NCBI GenBank assembly: GCA_025499705.1
Contig: JAFMVE010000014.1
Coordinates: 52,175-116,174, forward strand
DNA: 64,000 bases
Source of the DNA: Carboxylicivirga caseinilyticus
GTDB lineage: Bacteria; Bacteroidota; Bacteroidia; Bacteroidales; Marinilabiliaceae
Direction: 5' to 3'
Made by a program: the position numbers and the translations under genes. This document shows positions 7,622-16,476 of this stretch, one piece after another. The first letter of the stretch is position 1; every line of letters begins with the position of its first letter. The notes beneath the pieces are model-generated. The model made no database searches and was not told where the DNA came from. It saw nothing but the letters and a program-made list of their open reading frames with translations.

Positions 7622-8811
7622 GTTTTTTTTATCCCTAAGGCTAATTTGTATGCCAACAATGGAGGAACTGCATTTCCAACTTGAGTAAATTGTCTTGCTG
7701 CTGAACCTGTAAATATATAATTGTCAGGAAATGTTTGTAATCTTGCTGATTCCCTTGCTGACAATGTTCTCGGAGAATAAGGGTGTAGATGAGAACGTCC
7801 ACCACCTTTTGTTCCTCCTGCTATTACTGTTTTTGAAGGTAAAAAAGGATTTAGTCTGTCAACACGACCTCGTTGGTCTCTCATTCCATAGTCTAACTGA
7901 ATATATCTTAAAATTGATTCTGCTGTATGGTTTCTTGTTACGTGATTCTCAATACCATCAAGGTCAGTATGAAAGACATCGTAGCTTGCTGACTGAAAAA
8001 CATTTGGTTTAGGAAACTCAAAATTATTTTTACCCTTTATTCCTATTATGAAAAGACGTCTTCTATTTTGAGGAACTCCATAATCTGCAGAATTTATAAC
8101 TGTTGGTTTTGTTATTGAATATCCTAAATTAGATAATTTATCTAAATGCTTTTGAATTAAATCAGCCTCATCTAATTCTCCTAAACCTGGAACATTTTCA
8201 ATAAGAAAAGCCTTTGGTAAAAAATATTCAATGAACCATAAATAATCAAATAACAAATTGCCTTTTTCCTTATCCTCAAAACCTAAACGCTTAAAATTAT
8301 CATCTTGCTTTTTAAACCGTTGATTGGATGCGATACTGAAAGGTTGACAAGGTGGTCCACCATGAAAAACGCCATTGAAGTTTTTTGAAATTCCAACATT
8401 TTTTATCAAAATGTCTTTAAGCGTTTCTCTTTCTCTTACATCGCCTGTAAAATCAGATGGTCCAATTACAATTTTTTCTGGATTGTTAAGTCTTAAAGTG
8501 TTGCAAAAAAGTTCAGTATTTTCAATTGATGCGAGATTATTAAATCCTGCATATTTAAATCCGATATCTAAACCACCTGCCCCCGAAAAAAAGCTAATTG
8601 CCGGAATATTTTCAGTAGAAGGAACAATATCATTTAATGATTCTGCTTTTCCCTGTCTATTAAAGCCATTAACGTAATTATTGTATCTCAGATTGTCATA
8701 TGACAAACTTTTATTCTTTAATTCCTCATGCAAAGGGATTTCGTTTAAAATGCAGTAATTTAACATTTTAACTTGCTCTTCAATACTTAATTTATCCCTA
8801 AGTTCTTTCAT
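7600..8811 (-). CDS. DNA (cytosine-5-)-methyltransferase
   Basis: 403 aa and complete. In order: motif I ISFFSGAGGLDIGF (about 72-85), motif IV GGPPCQPFS with catalytic Cys155, motif VI ENV (205-207), motif VIII QNRRRLFIIG (248-257), motif IX-like RTLSARESARLQTFPDNY (348-365) and motif X QVGNAVPP (377-384). It transfers methyl groups to cytosine C5 at an unknown site and should protect against the endonuclease encoded just upstream. The two genes overlap by 4 bp (ATGA), which suggests translational coupling. The last few codons lie within site F, so the C-terminal residues NTRS are contributed by the recombination site. Confidence 0.93.
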   Translation of the reverse strand: MKELRDKLSIEEQVKMLNYCILNEIPLHEELKNKSLSYDNLRYNNYVNGFNRQGKAESLNDIVPSTENIPAISFFSGAGGLDIGFKYAGFNNLASIENTELFCNTLRLNNPEKIVIGPSDFTGDVRERETLKDILIKNVGISKNFNGVFHGGPPCQPFSIASNQRFKKQDDNFKRLGFEDKEKGNLLFDYLWFIEYFLPKAFLIENVPGLGELDEADLIQKHLDKLSNLGYSITKPTVINSADYGVPQNRRRLFIIGIKGKNNFEFPKPNVFQSASYDVFHTDLDGIENHVTRNHTAESILRYIQLDYGMRDQRGRVDRLNPFLPSKTVIAGGTKGGGRSHLHPYSPRTLSARESARLQTFPDNYIFTGSAARQFTQVGNAVPPLLAYKLALGIKKTLPNTRS

Positions 8812-9980
8812 ATAACCAACTTCCTTTTTGCTTGCAAATATACATCTTTTGCCTCGTTTTTACTTCTAAAATCATCAATACTCTCTGCGTCTAACCAAGT
8901 CTTGTAAAATAAGTGTACACTTTTATGACAAGACGGACAAAGACCAATCAAATCATCCATTGACGTGCCCTTTGTTGAAATAGCAATTGTAGATGAAAGC
9001 GGCAAAATGTGATGCATTTCAATTAAATATTTTGTCCAAGGATATCTTAGGCTCATATTTGTTTCACACATATGACAAACAGGTTCTGGGTTGTTTTGAA
9101 GAAATACTTTTCTCAATAATGGACTTCTTTCTATTTTTAAGTGTGTAACTCTTGATTTTTTACCCTCAATAAATAATTCATCTGAGGCTGATTCACGACT
9201 TCTAATTTTTGTTGGTAGAATAATTCCATCACTGGTTTTCGTTAACTTCAGAAAATCTTCTTCTTTTAATTTGTTTGGCAATAATAGCTTTGGTGTAATC
9301 AATTTTCTAAATTCTGGAGAATTGATTTCATCATTGTCTATATCTAAGTACAATGAATTATTAAACCATTTTAAAATGCTCATTTGGCTTATAAAGATTA
9401 GCATTTCTCTTACTTGCCTTTTTTGGTCACCTTTTATAGTATATGGAATTGGAAGAAGCTTCTTGTAATCTTCAATAGTTTCAAAGCCTGTACAATTATT
9501 AGCTATGATAATTCCAAATACTTCTTCTATCGTTATTTTGGGTTCATCACCCAATTCTATACGCGATGCTAAAAATTTAAGAATAGCGCAAAATGGATGG
9601 ATTACGTTATCTTTTGGGTTATAATCTTGAAATGCTGGAAAAGGAAACCGAAATCGAGGAATATAAAGAGAAAAATAATCATCAACATCGTTAATACTTC
9701 CATCTTGCCTGCAAATTTCAAGACAGAAGTCAGTTGCTTGCAGTTTGCCATCTATCTTTGTAGCTAAAAATGAACACTCAAAAACTCTTTTGTAATTTCT
9801 CCAAACGGTATAATTTGAAGGTGCAAATGGCAAGTTTGTTTTATCTTCGAGAGCATTTCTTAAAATGTCTGTACCAGCTAACATTGACGTTCCTGATAAT
9901 TCGCTCAATACCTCAGCCATATTTTTCAACACATCAAATTGAAAATATAATAATCTACCTTGATCCCATCTCCAAATCAT
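8808..9980 (-). CDS. HNH endonuclease, probable type II restriction enzyme
   Basis: 390 aa. The C-terminal HNH module has a zinc frame C302xxC305 and C348xxC351, and a core EMHHILPLS with H323/H324. The sequence DDLIGLCPSCHKSVH follows. The N-terminal 280 residues are not a recognised domain and presumably recognise DNA. Adjacency and 4-bp overlap with the C5-methyltransferase indicate a restriction-modification pair carried by the first cassette, with the nuclease gene first. The start ATG is about 80 bp inside the cassette border. Upstream in-frame codons were not needed. Recognition sequence unknown. Confidence 0.85.
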   Translation of the reverse strand: MIWRWDQGRLLYFQFDVLKNMAEVLSELSGTSMLAGTDILRNALEDKTNLPFAPSNYTVWRNYKRVFECSFLATKIDGKLQATDFCLEICRQDGSINDVDDYFSLYIPRFRFPFPAFQDYNPKDNVIHPFCAILKFLASRIELGDEPKITIEEVFGIIIANNCTGFETIEDYKKLLPIPYTIKGDQKRQVREMLIFISQMSILKWFNNSLYLDIDNDEINSPEFRKLITPKLLLPNKLKEEDFLKLTKTSDGIILPTKIRSRESASDELFIEGKKSRVTHLKIERSPLLRKVFLQNNPEPVCHMCETNMSLRYPWTKYLIEMHHILPLSSTIAISTKGTSMDDLIGLCPSCHKSVHLFYKTWLDAESIDDFRSKNEAKDVYLQAKRKLVI

Positions 9981-10062
9981 AAAATTTGATTCAATAGTTT
10001 AAAAGTCTAAAATAATCATTTTTCTCATTACTTATCTTGGCTTGATGAACGCTCTTTTAAAT

Positions 10063-10170
10063 GTTGCCTAACTCTCCAATAAACGGAGTATTACTGTTAT
10101 TTTTAATTTACCCATTTTTTTATTCCACTATACATACCGTATAGGGTTGTAAAGCGGACATTGTTTTATG
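10063..10170 (-). other. attI-like recombination site between recombinase and array
   Basis: Plus-strand 10063-10072 (GTTGCCTAAC) is the exact complement of the far end of site F (7612-7621). This marks the start of the first cassette and, with it, the array insertion point. On the minus strand the junction reads GGAGAG^TTAGGCAAC. Just outside is a short inverted repeat CTCC / GGAG (10074-10077, 10085-10088), then CTATAC / GTATAG (10128-10133, 10139-10144), then the recombinase stop codon. A folded attC does not occur here, as expected for an attI. Confidence 0.65.
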
Positions 10171-11313
10171 TTAATTATATAAATCATCCAATGGATTTTT
10201 AATCCTTTTCAATTCTTTGTTACTTACGTAAGTATAAATCTCTGTAGTTTTACTCGAACTATGTCCGAGCAATTCTTGTATGTATCTTAAATCTGTTCCT
10301 TGTTCCAGTAAATGAGTCGCAAAAGAATGCCTGAGCATATGTGGAGTTACTCTTCTTTTTATTCCGGCTTTAAGTGCCGATCGTTTTAATACCTTTTGAA
10401 TACTTGTTGTAGAATATGGTTCTCCAGGTGTAGCACCCTCAAATAACCAATACTTTGGCCTGTATTTCTTGTAGTATTCTCTTAATTCAATTAAAAGGTT
10501 CTTCGATAGTGTTGTATATCTATCCTTCTTTCCTTTTGCATTAATAATTCTAACCTGATATCTGTCCGAAATAATATCGTTAAGTTTTAAATGTATTAAT
10601 TCACTTATCCTCAATCCAGCCGAATATATTAAAGATAGAACACACCTTTGTTTTAAATTGTCAGTACATCTGAGAATCTTTACTACCTCTTCTCTGCTTA
10701 GTACTTTGGGTAAAGTATTTGAAGATCTGGGACGCTCCAGTTTATAGTGTATCGGTTCTTGACCCAAAACCTTTTCGTAATAAAATTTAATGGCACTTAT
10801 TCGCTGATTTTGTTCTGATGCGGATATTTTATTTTCACGAATTAGTTTCAATAAGTATTCCGAGATTTGTTCATAGCTTATTTCATTAACATTTTGATCT
10901 TTAAATTCAAATACAAAATCCCTAAAGTAGGCCAGATATGTTCTTTTTGTGTTTTCGCTATATCTTTTCTCATCCAGATGCTTTGTATATGAATCCGGTA
11001 TTTGAACCGTTTTTCGATACTCATACTTCATATTAACAGGCACCTTAATGTCCTTATCTATACTTTGAGTATCATTTCGTTTGAGTAAAGCTTCATAATT
11101 TACAAAAGCTTTAGATTTCAAAGCATGAAATACTGTATTTAAATTAAATTCTTGCAAAAATAAATACCAACATTTATTAGTATTACTCCAGTGCAATTTA
11201 AGTTCATCTTTTAGTTGTCGAATAAGTTCTTGATTAAACTCAAACTTAAAGAAAACTACTTTTTCACCTCGATGTATTCCTGGCTCAAGTATTATAATTG
11301 GTTTGGCTGGCAA
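10171..11313 (-). CDS. Tyrosine recombinase, probable cassette integrase
   Basis: 380 aa from a TTG codon; an in-frame TAA four codons upstream rules out a longer start. Residues 1-78 form an extra N-terminal domain (..FEFNQELIRQLKDELKLHW..KCWYL..). A SAM-like core-binding domain follows at 100-190 and a XerC/D-like catalytic domain at 200-375. Catalytic residues visible are R235 (AGLRISEL), K262, H325 and R328 (PHMLRHSFATH), H351 (LGHSS) and Y360 (IYTYV). The stretch between the LSKNLLIELREYYK helix and PHMLRH is short, so the extra helix-bearing insertion that marks integron IntI proteins is absent. The gene points toward the array, and its stop is about 100 bp from the first cassette. Confidence 0.88.
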   Translation of the reverse strand: MPAKPIIILEPGIHRGEKVVFFKFEFNQELIRQLKDELKLHWSNTNKCWYLFLQEFNLNTVFHALKSKAFVNYEALLKRNDTQSIDKDIKVPVNMKYEYRKTVQIPDSYTKHLDEKRYSENTKRTYLAYFRDFVFEFKDQNVNEISYEQISEYLLKLIRENKISASEQNQRISAIKFYYEKVLGQEPIHYKLERPRSSNTLPKVLSREEVVKILRCTDNLKQRCVLSLIYSAGLRISELIHLKLNDIISDRYQVRIINAKGKKDRYTTLSKNLLIELREYYKKYRPKYWLFEGATPGEPYSTTSIQKVLKRSALKAGIKRRVTPHMLRHSFATHLLEQGTDLRYIQELLGHSSSKTTEIYTYVSNKELKRIKNPLDDLYN

Positions 11314-12255
11314 GAAACTTTAGTTTAAATTAATTATTCCATTTCTTATCTACAATATAACAAATTTTGATTAAAATCTACACAGCTTTATCTTGTTACA
11401 AACTCATCATTTTGCCATACATCTGCTCAAAAGCTGGAAAATCAAAGGTGGAAACCTTTATTATTTCTGCTATGATTATGGCTATACACCATCAAGTGAA
11501 TCAGGTAAAGTAATGGTTATTCAACAACAGTATTATATGAAGTAACTCACAACCGATTTTTGTAACCAACTCTTTAATTGTGTTTGAATCAAATATAAAC
11601 TGGTAATACTGCACTTCTGGTAATGCTTCGCCATCTCACTCCCAATAGCACGCTATGAGTAAGTCGATGTTTGTAAGTCAATGACTATACTCTTTGTGCC
11701 CATCAACACTCATCATGCTCCCACACAAACAGCAATTGTATAATTCCGACTTAGGTTTGATTACGAATCATAAAAAAACATATTTTTTTTGAAAATTCAA
11801 ATGATACAGTTAAATCGAAGACCAAACATTTCTGTTATTTTTCAACAAATTTTGTAGCTTCAATACCATTATACTATCAAAGGAGAACCTTTTCAGCTAA
11901 ACAAATCATTAAACTCTAAATAACACATCCGGTCTAACTAATTATTTTTCAAACCGTTTTTTAAGTTACAGTAACATTCTATCAACAAATACTAAATCAG
12001 TTGCCAACTGCACTCCTGTTTTCACCTTTGCTAAAATCAGAACTACTATAATATCTATTTACAATACAATTGAAAAAACAAATAAAGACAATAAGATATT
12101 TTTATTGAATAATAACGAATATGAGTATAGTAGGTACGAAAAGTGTATTTGTAATATGTAAACCATATTTATTTAAGTATCTTCAGATGTGTTTTATAAC
12201 TCTTAATCGTAAAAGCTAAGTTATCATCCACCTAAATCATCCTAATTACAACAAA
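11314..12255. other. Gene-poor spacer between recombinase and GH78 gene
   Basis: No intact gene is seen in 940 bp. A stretch open on the plus strand to a TAA at about 11542 encodes a tail-like segment (LKSWKIKGGNLYYFCYDYGY..) with no start codon, and may be the remnant of a lost gene. It probably marks the outer border of the integron-like element. No clear TAnnTTTG promoter with a good -33 was found for the GH78 gene. Confidence 0.4.
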
Positions 12256-14994
12256 ATGAAAAAATCAAATCTCCGCCTCTTAATTGCCTTAGTTTTTTTC
12301 GTTGTGTCTCATGGTATTTCAGCAAAAACAGAAATCAAAAATCTGGTTACTGAGTATCTCACCAATCCGGTGGGCATCGACATAATAAAGCCACGTTTGA
12401 GTTGGCAACTTTTTTCTACCGAAACCAACGTTATGCAGTCGGCCTATGAAATAAGAATGGCATCTTCATCTAATAACTTAATAAAAGGAAAAGATCTGAT
12501 TTGGAGCAGTGGCAAGATCCTGAGCGATCAATCGGTAAATATCGAATACAATGGTCCTGAACTTCAATCAAAACAACGGGTTTACTGGCAGGTACGCATT
12601 TGGGATCAAAAAGGTAAAGTAAGCAAATGGAGTCAGCCTGCCTTTTGGGAGATGGGACTCTTACAAACAACCGACTGGAAAGCAAAATGGATAAGTGCTA
12701 ACGAAGACAAAACTGATTCACCCCTTCCCTGTCCTTATTTTCGCAAACAATTTTCAACTGCAAAAACCATTCAATCAGCCAGAATCTATGTTACGTCTCT
12801 GGGTCTTTATCAACTGTTTTTAAATGGCGAGAAAGTAAGTAATGATTTATTCTCGCCCGGTTGGACGAGTTACAACAAAAGGCTTCAATACCAAACCTAC
12901 GATGTAACTTCACTTTTAAAAAATGAAAATGCAATAGGTGCAATTCTGGGTGATGGCTGGTATCGCGGACGAATCGGATGGGCCCGAAACAAAAACTATT
13001 ACGGCAACAAGCTTGCCTTATTACTTCAACTCGAAATAAAATATTCCGATGGATCTGCCGAAACGATTATAAGTGACGAAAACTGGAAAACAAGCACTGG
13101 TCCTATTCTGGCATCCGGCATTTACGATGGCGAAACATACGATGCCCGTTTGGAGAAAAAAGGCTGGTCAACCTCCACTTTTGATGATAACCAGTGGAAC
13201 AGTGTCATCATCCTCGATCATTCGAAAGACATGTTGGTTGCTTCGCAAAGTAATCCTGTACAAGGCACTATCGAAATTAAACCCATTGCCATCATCACAA
13301 CGCCTAAAGGCGAAACAGTTTTGGATATGGGACAAAATATGACCGGTTGGCTTCGAATGAAAGTTAAAGGCGAGCAAGGAAACAAGGTAAGCCTGAGCTT
13401 TGGCGAAGTATTAGACAAAGAAGGTAATTTTTATCGCGATAACATGCGAAGTGCCAAAACAACCGACACATATATTCTACAGGGAGACGAAGAAGAAACC
13501 TTTGAACCACATTTTACCTTTCATGGATTCCGCTTTGTTAAATTAATTGATTATCCGGGTACTCCTCAATTGGATGATTTTACGGGTGTGGTTATTCATT
13601 CCGATATGCAGCCCACCGGATCATTTAGCTGTTCCGACTCGTTAATCAACCAGCTGCAGCATAATATCCAGTGGGGTCAGCGAGGTAATTTTCTCGATAT
13701 TCCTACCGACTGTCCACAGCGCGACGAAAGACTGGGATGGACAGGCGATGCACAGGTTTTTAGTATGACGGCTGCTTATAACTTCAATGTAGCACCATTC
13801 TTTACCAAGTGGTCAAAAGACATAGCTGCCGATCAGCATCCCGATGGAAAAATCCCTCATGTAATACCCGATGTAATGCTGGGGCGAGAAGGTGGATCAA
13901 CAGCCTGGGCCGATGCGTCGGTGATTATTCCCTGGACGGTTTATCAGGTTTATGGTGATAAACGAATACTGGAAGATCAGTACGAAAGCATGAAAGCATG
14001 GGTCGAGTTTATGAAGTCGCAATCTAACGATGACAGCCTTTGGACCAAAGGATTCCATTTTGGCGATTGGCTGGCTTTTGCAACAACCTGGTCTGACTAC
14101 CCGGGAGCAACCACCGAAAAGGACTTGATTGCCAACGCTTACTTTTATTATTCCACACAATTATTGAGTAAAGCGGCAAAGGTGATTGGCAAAACAGATG
14201 ATGTGCAGAAATACGAAGCTCTTTGCAATAAGATTAAAGAGGCTTTTAACAAAGAGTATGTAACGCCGAACGGTCGCCTGGTTTCACACACGCAAACAGC
14301 TTATGTACTGGCTCTGGCTTTTGGTTTATTGCCGGATGAGTTGCAAACTAAAGCAACTGAATACTTTGCCAACGATGTAAGAAGATTTGGTCATCTCACA
14401 ACCGGTTTTGTAGGCACTCCTCTCCTATGCCATACGCTATCAGCAACCGGCCACGACGATTTGGCTTTTATGCTCTTAACCCGCAAAGATTATCCTTCTT
14501 GGTTATATCCGGTTACACAAGGCGCCACCACCATTTGGGAACGCTGGGACGGTCAAAAACCGGATGGTAGTTTTCAGGATGTAGGTATGAACAGTTTTAA
14601 CCATTATGCCTACGGTGCCATTGGTGAATGGCTGTACAGTTATGTTGCAGGTTTACAAATCGATCCTGAAAATGCCGGATATAAACACTTTAATCTTTGC
14701 CCACATATTGGTGGAGGATTAACAAATGCCAAAGCCGAATTTCATTCAATGTATGGAACCATCCTGTCAGCATGGACAAAAGAAGGCGAAACATTTATTT
14801 ATAACATTAAGATTCCGGCCAACACAACAGCTACTATTGAATTACCGTTAGCTAAAGCAAATAAGGTTGTTATGAACAATAAAGAGTTAATACAAAGCAA
14901 AAACAACGGATTAAAAGAAGATACTGACAAGGTAATTGTTAACCTGGGTTCCGGAAACTATACTTTTAAATATCCTATAAAAGCCGTAAAATAA
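12256..14994 (+). CDS. GH78 alpha-L-rhamnosidase
   Basis: 912 aa with a cleavable signal peptide (MKKSNLRLLIALVFFVVSHGISA). The N terminus NLVTEYLTNPVGIDIIKPRLSW opens the typical beta-sandwich region. The catalytic alpha/alpha barrel spans about 460-830. The general acid motif DCPQRDERLGWTGD is near residue 485, and the base motif IWERWDG is near 762. The enzyme removes terminal alpha-L-rhamnose from plant, bacterial or algal glycans outside the cytoplasm. It is a single gene followed by a strong terminator, so it is not co-transcribed with the genes around it. No partner rhamnose genes are visible. Length and motifs are standard for the family. Confidence 0.93.
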   Translation: MKKSNLRLLIALVFFVVSHGISAKTEIKNLVTEYLTNPVGIDIIKPRLSWQLFSTETNVMQSAYEIRMASSSNNLIKGKDLIWSSGKILSDQSVNIEYNGPELQSKQRVYWQVRIWDQKGKVSKWSQPAFWEMGLLQTTDWKAKWISANEDKTDSPLPCPYFRKQFSTAKTIQSARIYVTSLGLYQLFLNGEKVSNDLFSPGWTSYNKRLQYQTYDVTSLLKNENAIGAILGDGWYRGRIGWARNKNYYGNKLALLLQLEIKYSDGSAETIISDENWKTSTGPILASGIYDGETYDARLEKKGWSTSTFDDNQWNSVIILDHSKDMLVASQSNPVQGTIEIKPIAIITTPKGETVLDMGQNMTGWLRMKVKGEQGNKVSLSFGEVLDKEGNFYRDNMRSAKTTDTYILQGDEEETFEPHFTFHGFRFVKLIDYPGTPQLDDFTGVVIHSDMQPTGSFSCSDSLINQLQHNIQWGQRGNFLDIPTDCPQRDERLGWTGDAQVFSMTAAYNFNVAPFFTKWSKDIAADQHPDGKIPHVIPDVMLGREGGSTAWADASVIIPWTVYQVYGDKRILEDQYESMKAWVEFMKSQSNDDSLWTKGFHFGDWLAFATTWSDYPGATTEKDLIANAYFYYSTQLLSKAAKVIGKTDDVQKYEALCNKIKEAFNKEYVTPNGRLVSHTQTAYVLALAFGLLPDELQTKATEYFANDVRRFGHLTTGFVGTPLLCHTLSATGHDDLAFMLLTRKDYPSWLYPVTQGATTIWERWDGQKPDGSFQDVGMNSFNHYAYGAIGEWLYSYVAGLQIDPENAGYKHFNLCPHIGGGLTNAKAEFHSMYGTILSAWTKEGETFIYNIKIPANTTATIELPLAKANKVVMNNKELIQSKNNGLKEDTDKVIVNLGSGNYTFKYPIKAVK

Positions 14995-15015
14995 TTCATT
15001 TTCATTATTGAAAAC

Positions 15016-15052
15016 AAAAGGCTCCTTTTTGTTTAGATAAGAGGAGCCTTTA
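15016..15052. terminator. Bidirectional terminator after GH78
   Basis: Perfect 10-bp stem AAAGGCTCCT (15017-15026) / AGGAGCCTTT (15042-15051) with flanking A and T bases, 22 bp after the GH78 stop codon. Confidence 0.85.
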
Positions 15053-15372
15053 CTATATCACAAAACAGTTATCATCCATATCTCATTAACTATAATACTC
15101 TTTTAAATAAATCATACCATTAATTTTATTGCTCTATATACTAACCATATTTTTGCATATACATTTCTCATTATACATTAAAACAATTACTCCCCTAAAT
15201 AATGGAGCTATGAAAGGTTGTCGAAAATTATTGACAATTACCTCTTGATCATTTTTGAGATAGGTCATATCTTTTAAGATAGGAAATCCCCCTCCTGATT
15301 TTTTATCCATACCAACCCATTATCATTTACACTCAGAAAGTGTGAATATGTATAACTTTTAAAAGGGAGGTT
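15053..15372 (+). promoter_or_regulatory. Upstream region of porin gene with strong ribosome binding site
   Basis: No gene is seen here. The last bases before the porin ATG read AAAAGGGAGGTT, an unusually good Shine-Dalgarno match for a Bacteroidota gene, and this fixes the start at 15373. No convincing -7/-33 pair was recognised. Confidence 0.45.
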
Positions 15373-16452
15373 ATGGTGAAGCCAGTTGTTATTTCCATGT
15401 TGGTTTGCATTTTAATTGCGCCTTGCAAAGTAAGTGCACAAGAACAAAAAGAATTTACTCCAACATTAAAATGGAGTGGTTTTACACACATGTGGATTGG
15501 TTACGTCCAGCGCGATAATCTGGATGTTCATTATGGTTTTATTCCCAGGTACGTTCGTTTAAAAGCTTCGGGCAAGCTCACACCCGATGTTCAATTTGCT
15601 ATACAGGCATCCTACGACAAAGGTACTCCAGCTTTACTGGATGTTTTTCTTTCGTATGAGCCTTCGCCATTTTTTAAAGTACGAGTTGGCCAGTTTCCTG
15701 TTCCGGGAATTAAATCGGCCGTCCATTCTTCTCCCCTTTGGGGAACTGCTAAAATGAAACTAAACGATAGGCCTACAATTGCACAAAACTGGAATTCAAA
15801 TGTTGCCTTGTCGGGTTTTAGAAGTGGCGGAGTAATGTTGTATGGAGGAATCACAGATGACAAAGTTCAATATTTTGCCATGATATCCATGCCACATGCA
15901 GGCCCCAACTATTACTGGAACCCAAGCGTTAAATCGCCCCGCTACGAAAACGATGAAAATGGTCTGGCATTATTCACCCGACTCGAATTCAGACCCGTAA
16001 AGAATGTCGAAACAGGATTAAGTTTTCATACCGGTTCCGGCACTGTAGGCGACACCATTAAAACTAACAGAAATTCGTTCAGCGTGTATTTCGTCACTCA
16101 GTATCAAAAGCTGTATTTTATGACCGAATACATTGCCGGTATGAATAAGCAGTTTCTTAACGATATTAAGGACAGTGAGTTTAGTTACTCCGGTTTCTTT
16201 GCCGAAACAGCTTATAAAATCACACCAAAACTGGAACCCACCTTGCGGTATGATTATTACATACCCATTAAAGATGCATTTGATGCAATTGGATATAAAA
16301 AATACAGCAACATTACAGTTGGTTTAAACTATTATGTTTTTAAGAACATCGCTTTAATGACGAATTACGTTATGCGAACGGAAGACCCTGCCGAAGGTTA
16401 TTCAACCATACACAACGACTTGTTTTACGTTCAGTTACGATTTAAATATTAA
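15373..16452 (+). CDS. Outer-membrane porin, OprO/P-like
   Basis: 359 aa with a signal peptide ending near VSAQ. The mature part alternates in 8-12 residue amphipathic beta strands and ends in an aromatic residue (..FYVQLRFKY), typical of outer-membrane barrels. The text FKVRVGQFPVPG and the general layout resemble phosphate-selective porin O/P relatives in Bacteroidota. Substrate unknown. It is followed after 24 bp by a chemoreceptor gene in the same direction, so the two are probably one transcript. This pairing suggests that the solute passing the porin, or the envelope state, is sensed, but that is inference. Confidence 0.75.
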   Translation: MVKPVVISMLVCILIAPCKVSAQEQKEFTPTLKWSGFTHMWIGYVQRDNLDVHYGFIPRYVRLKASGKLTPDVQFAIQASYDKGTPALLDVFLSYEPSPFFKVRVGQFPVPGIKSAVHSSPLWGTAKMKLNDRPTIAQNWNSNVALSGFRSGGVMLYGGITDDKVQYFAMISMPHAGPNYYWNPSVKSPRYENDENGLALFTRLEFRPVKNVETGLSFHTGSGTVGDTIKTNRNSFSVYFVTQYQKLYFMTEYIAGMNKQFLNDIKDSEFSYSGFFAETAYKITPKLEPTLRYDYYIPIKDAFDAIGYKKYSNITVGLNYYVFKNIALMTNYVMRTEDPAEGYSTIHNDLFYVQLRFKY

Positions 16453-16476
16453 TACTTCATTCAAATATCCAAAGTC

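Larger units (their letters stand above)
1270..11313 (-). mobile_element. Integron-like cassette array with tyrosine recombinase
   Basis: Read on the minus strand: recombinase 10171-11313, attI-like junction near 10072, then six cassettes of about 2.6, 0.8, 1.3, 1.9, 0.7 and 1.4 kb, each ending in a folded repeat. Every cassette begins with 9-10 bp exactly complementary to the start of its own repeat: 10063-10072 with 7612-7621, 7418-7427 with 6746-6755, 6620-6628 with 5462-5470, 5334-5342 with 3575-3583, 3447-3456 with 2836-2845, and 2710-2719 with 1389-1398. The sequence changes from pair to pair, so complementarity rather than a fixed consensus is conserved. That is the hallmark of excisable integron cassettes. 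The cargo is unrelated single genes or a two-gene unit. The array reads in the same direction as the recombinase gene, unlike class 1 integrons. Confidence 0.85.

Noticed and set aside
13073..14160. Short ORFs on both strands within the GH78 gene
   Set aside because: They are out-of-frame shadows of a well-conserved enzyme.
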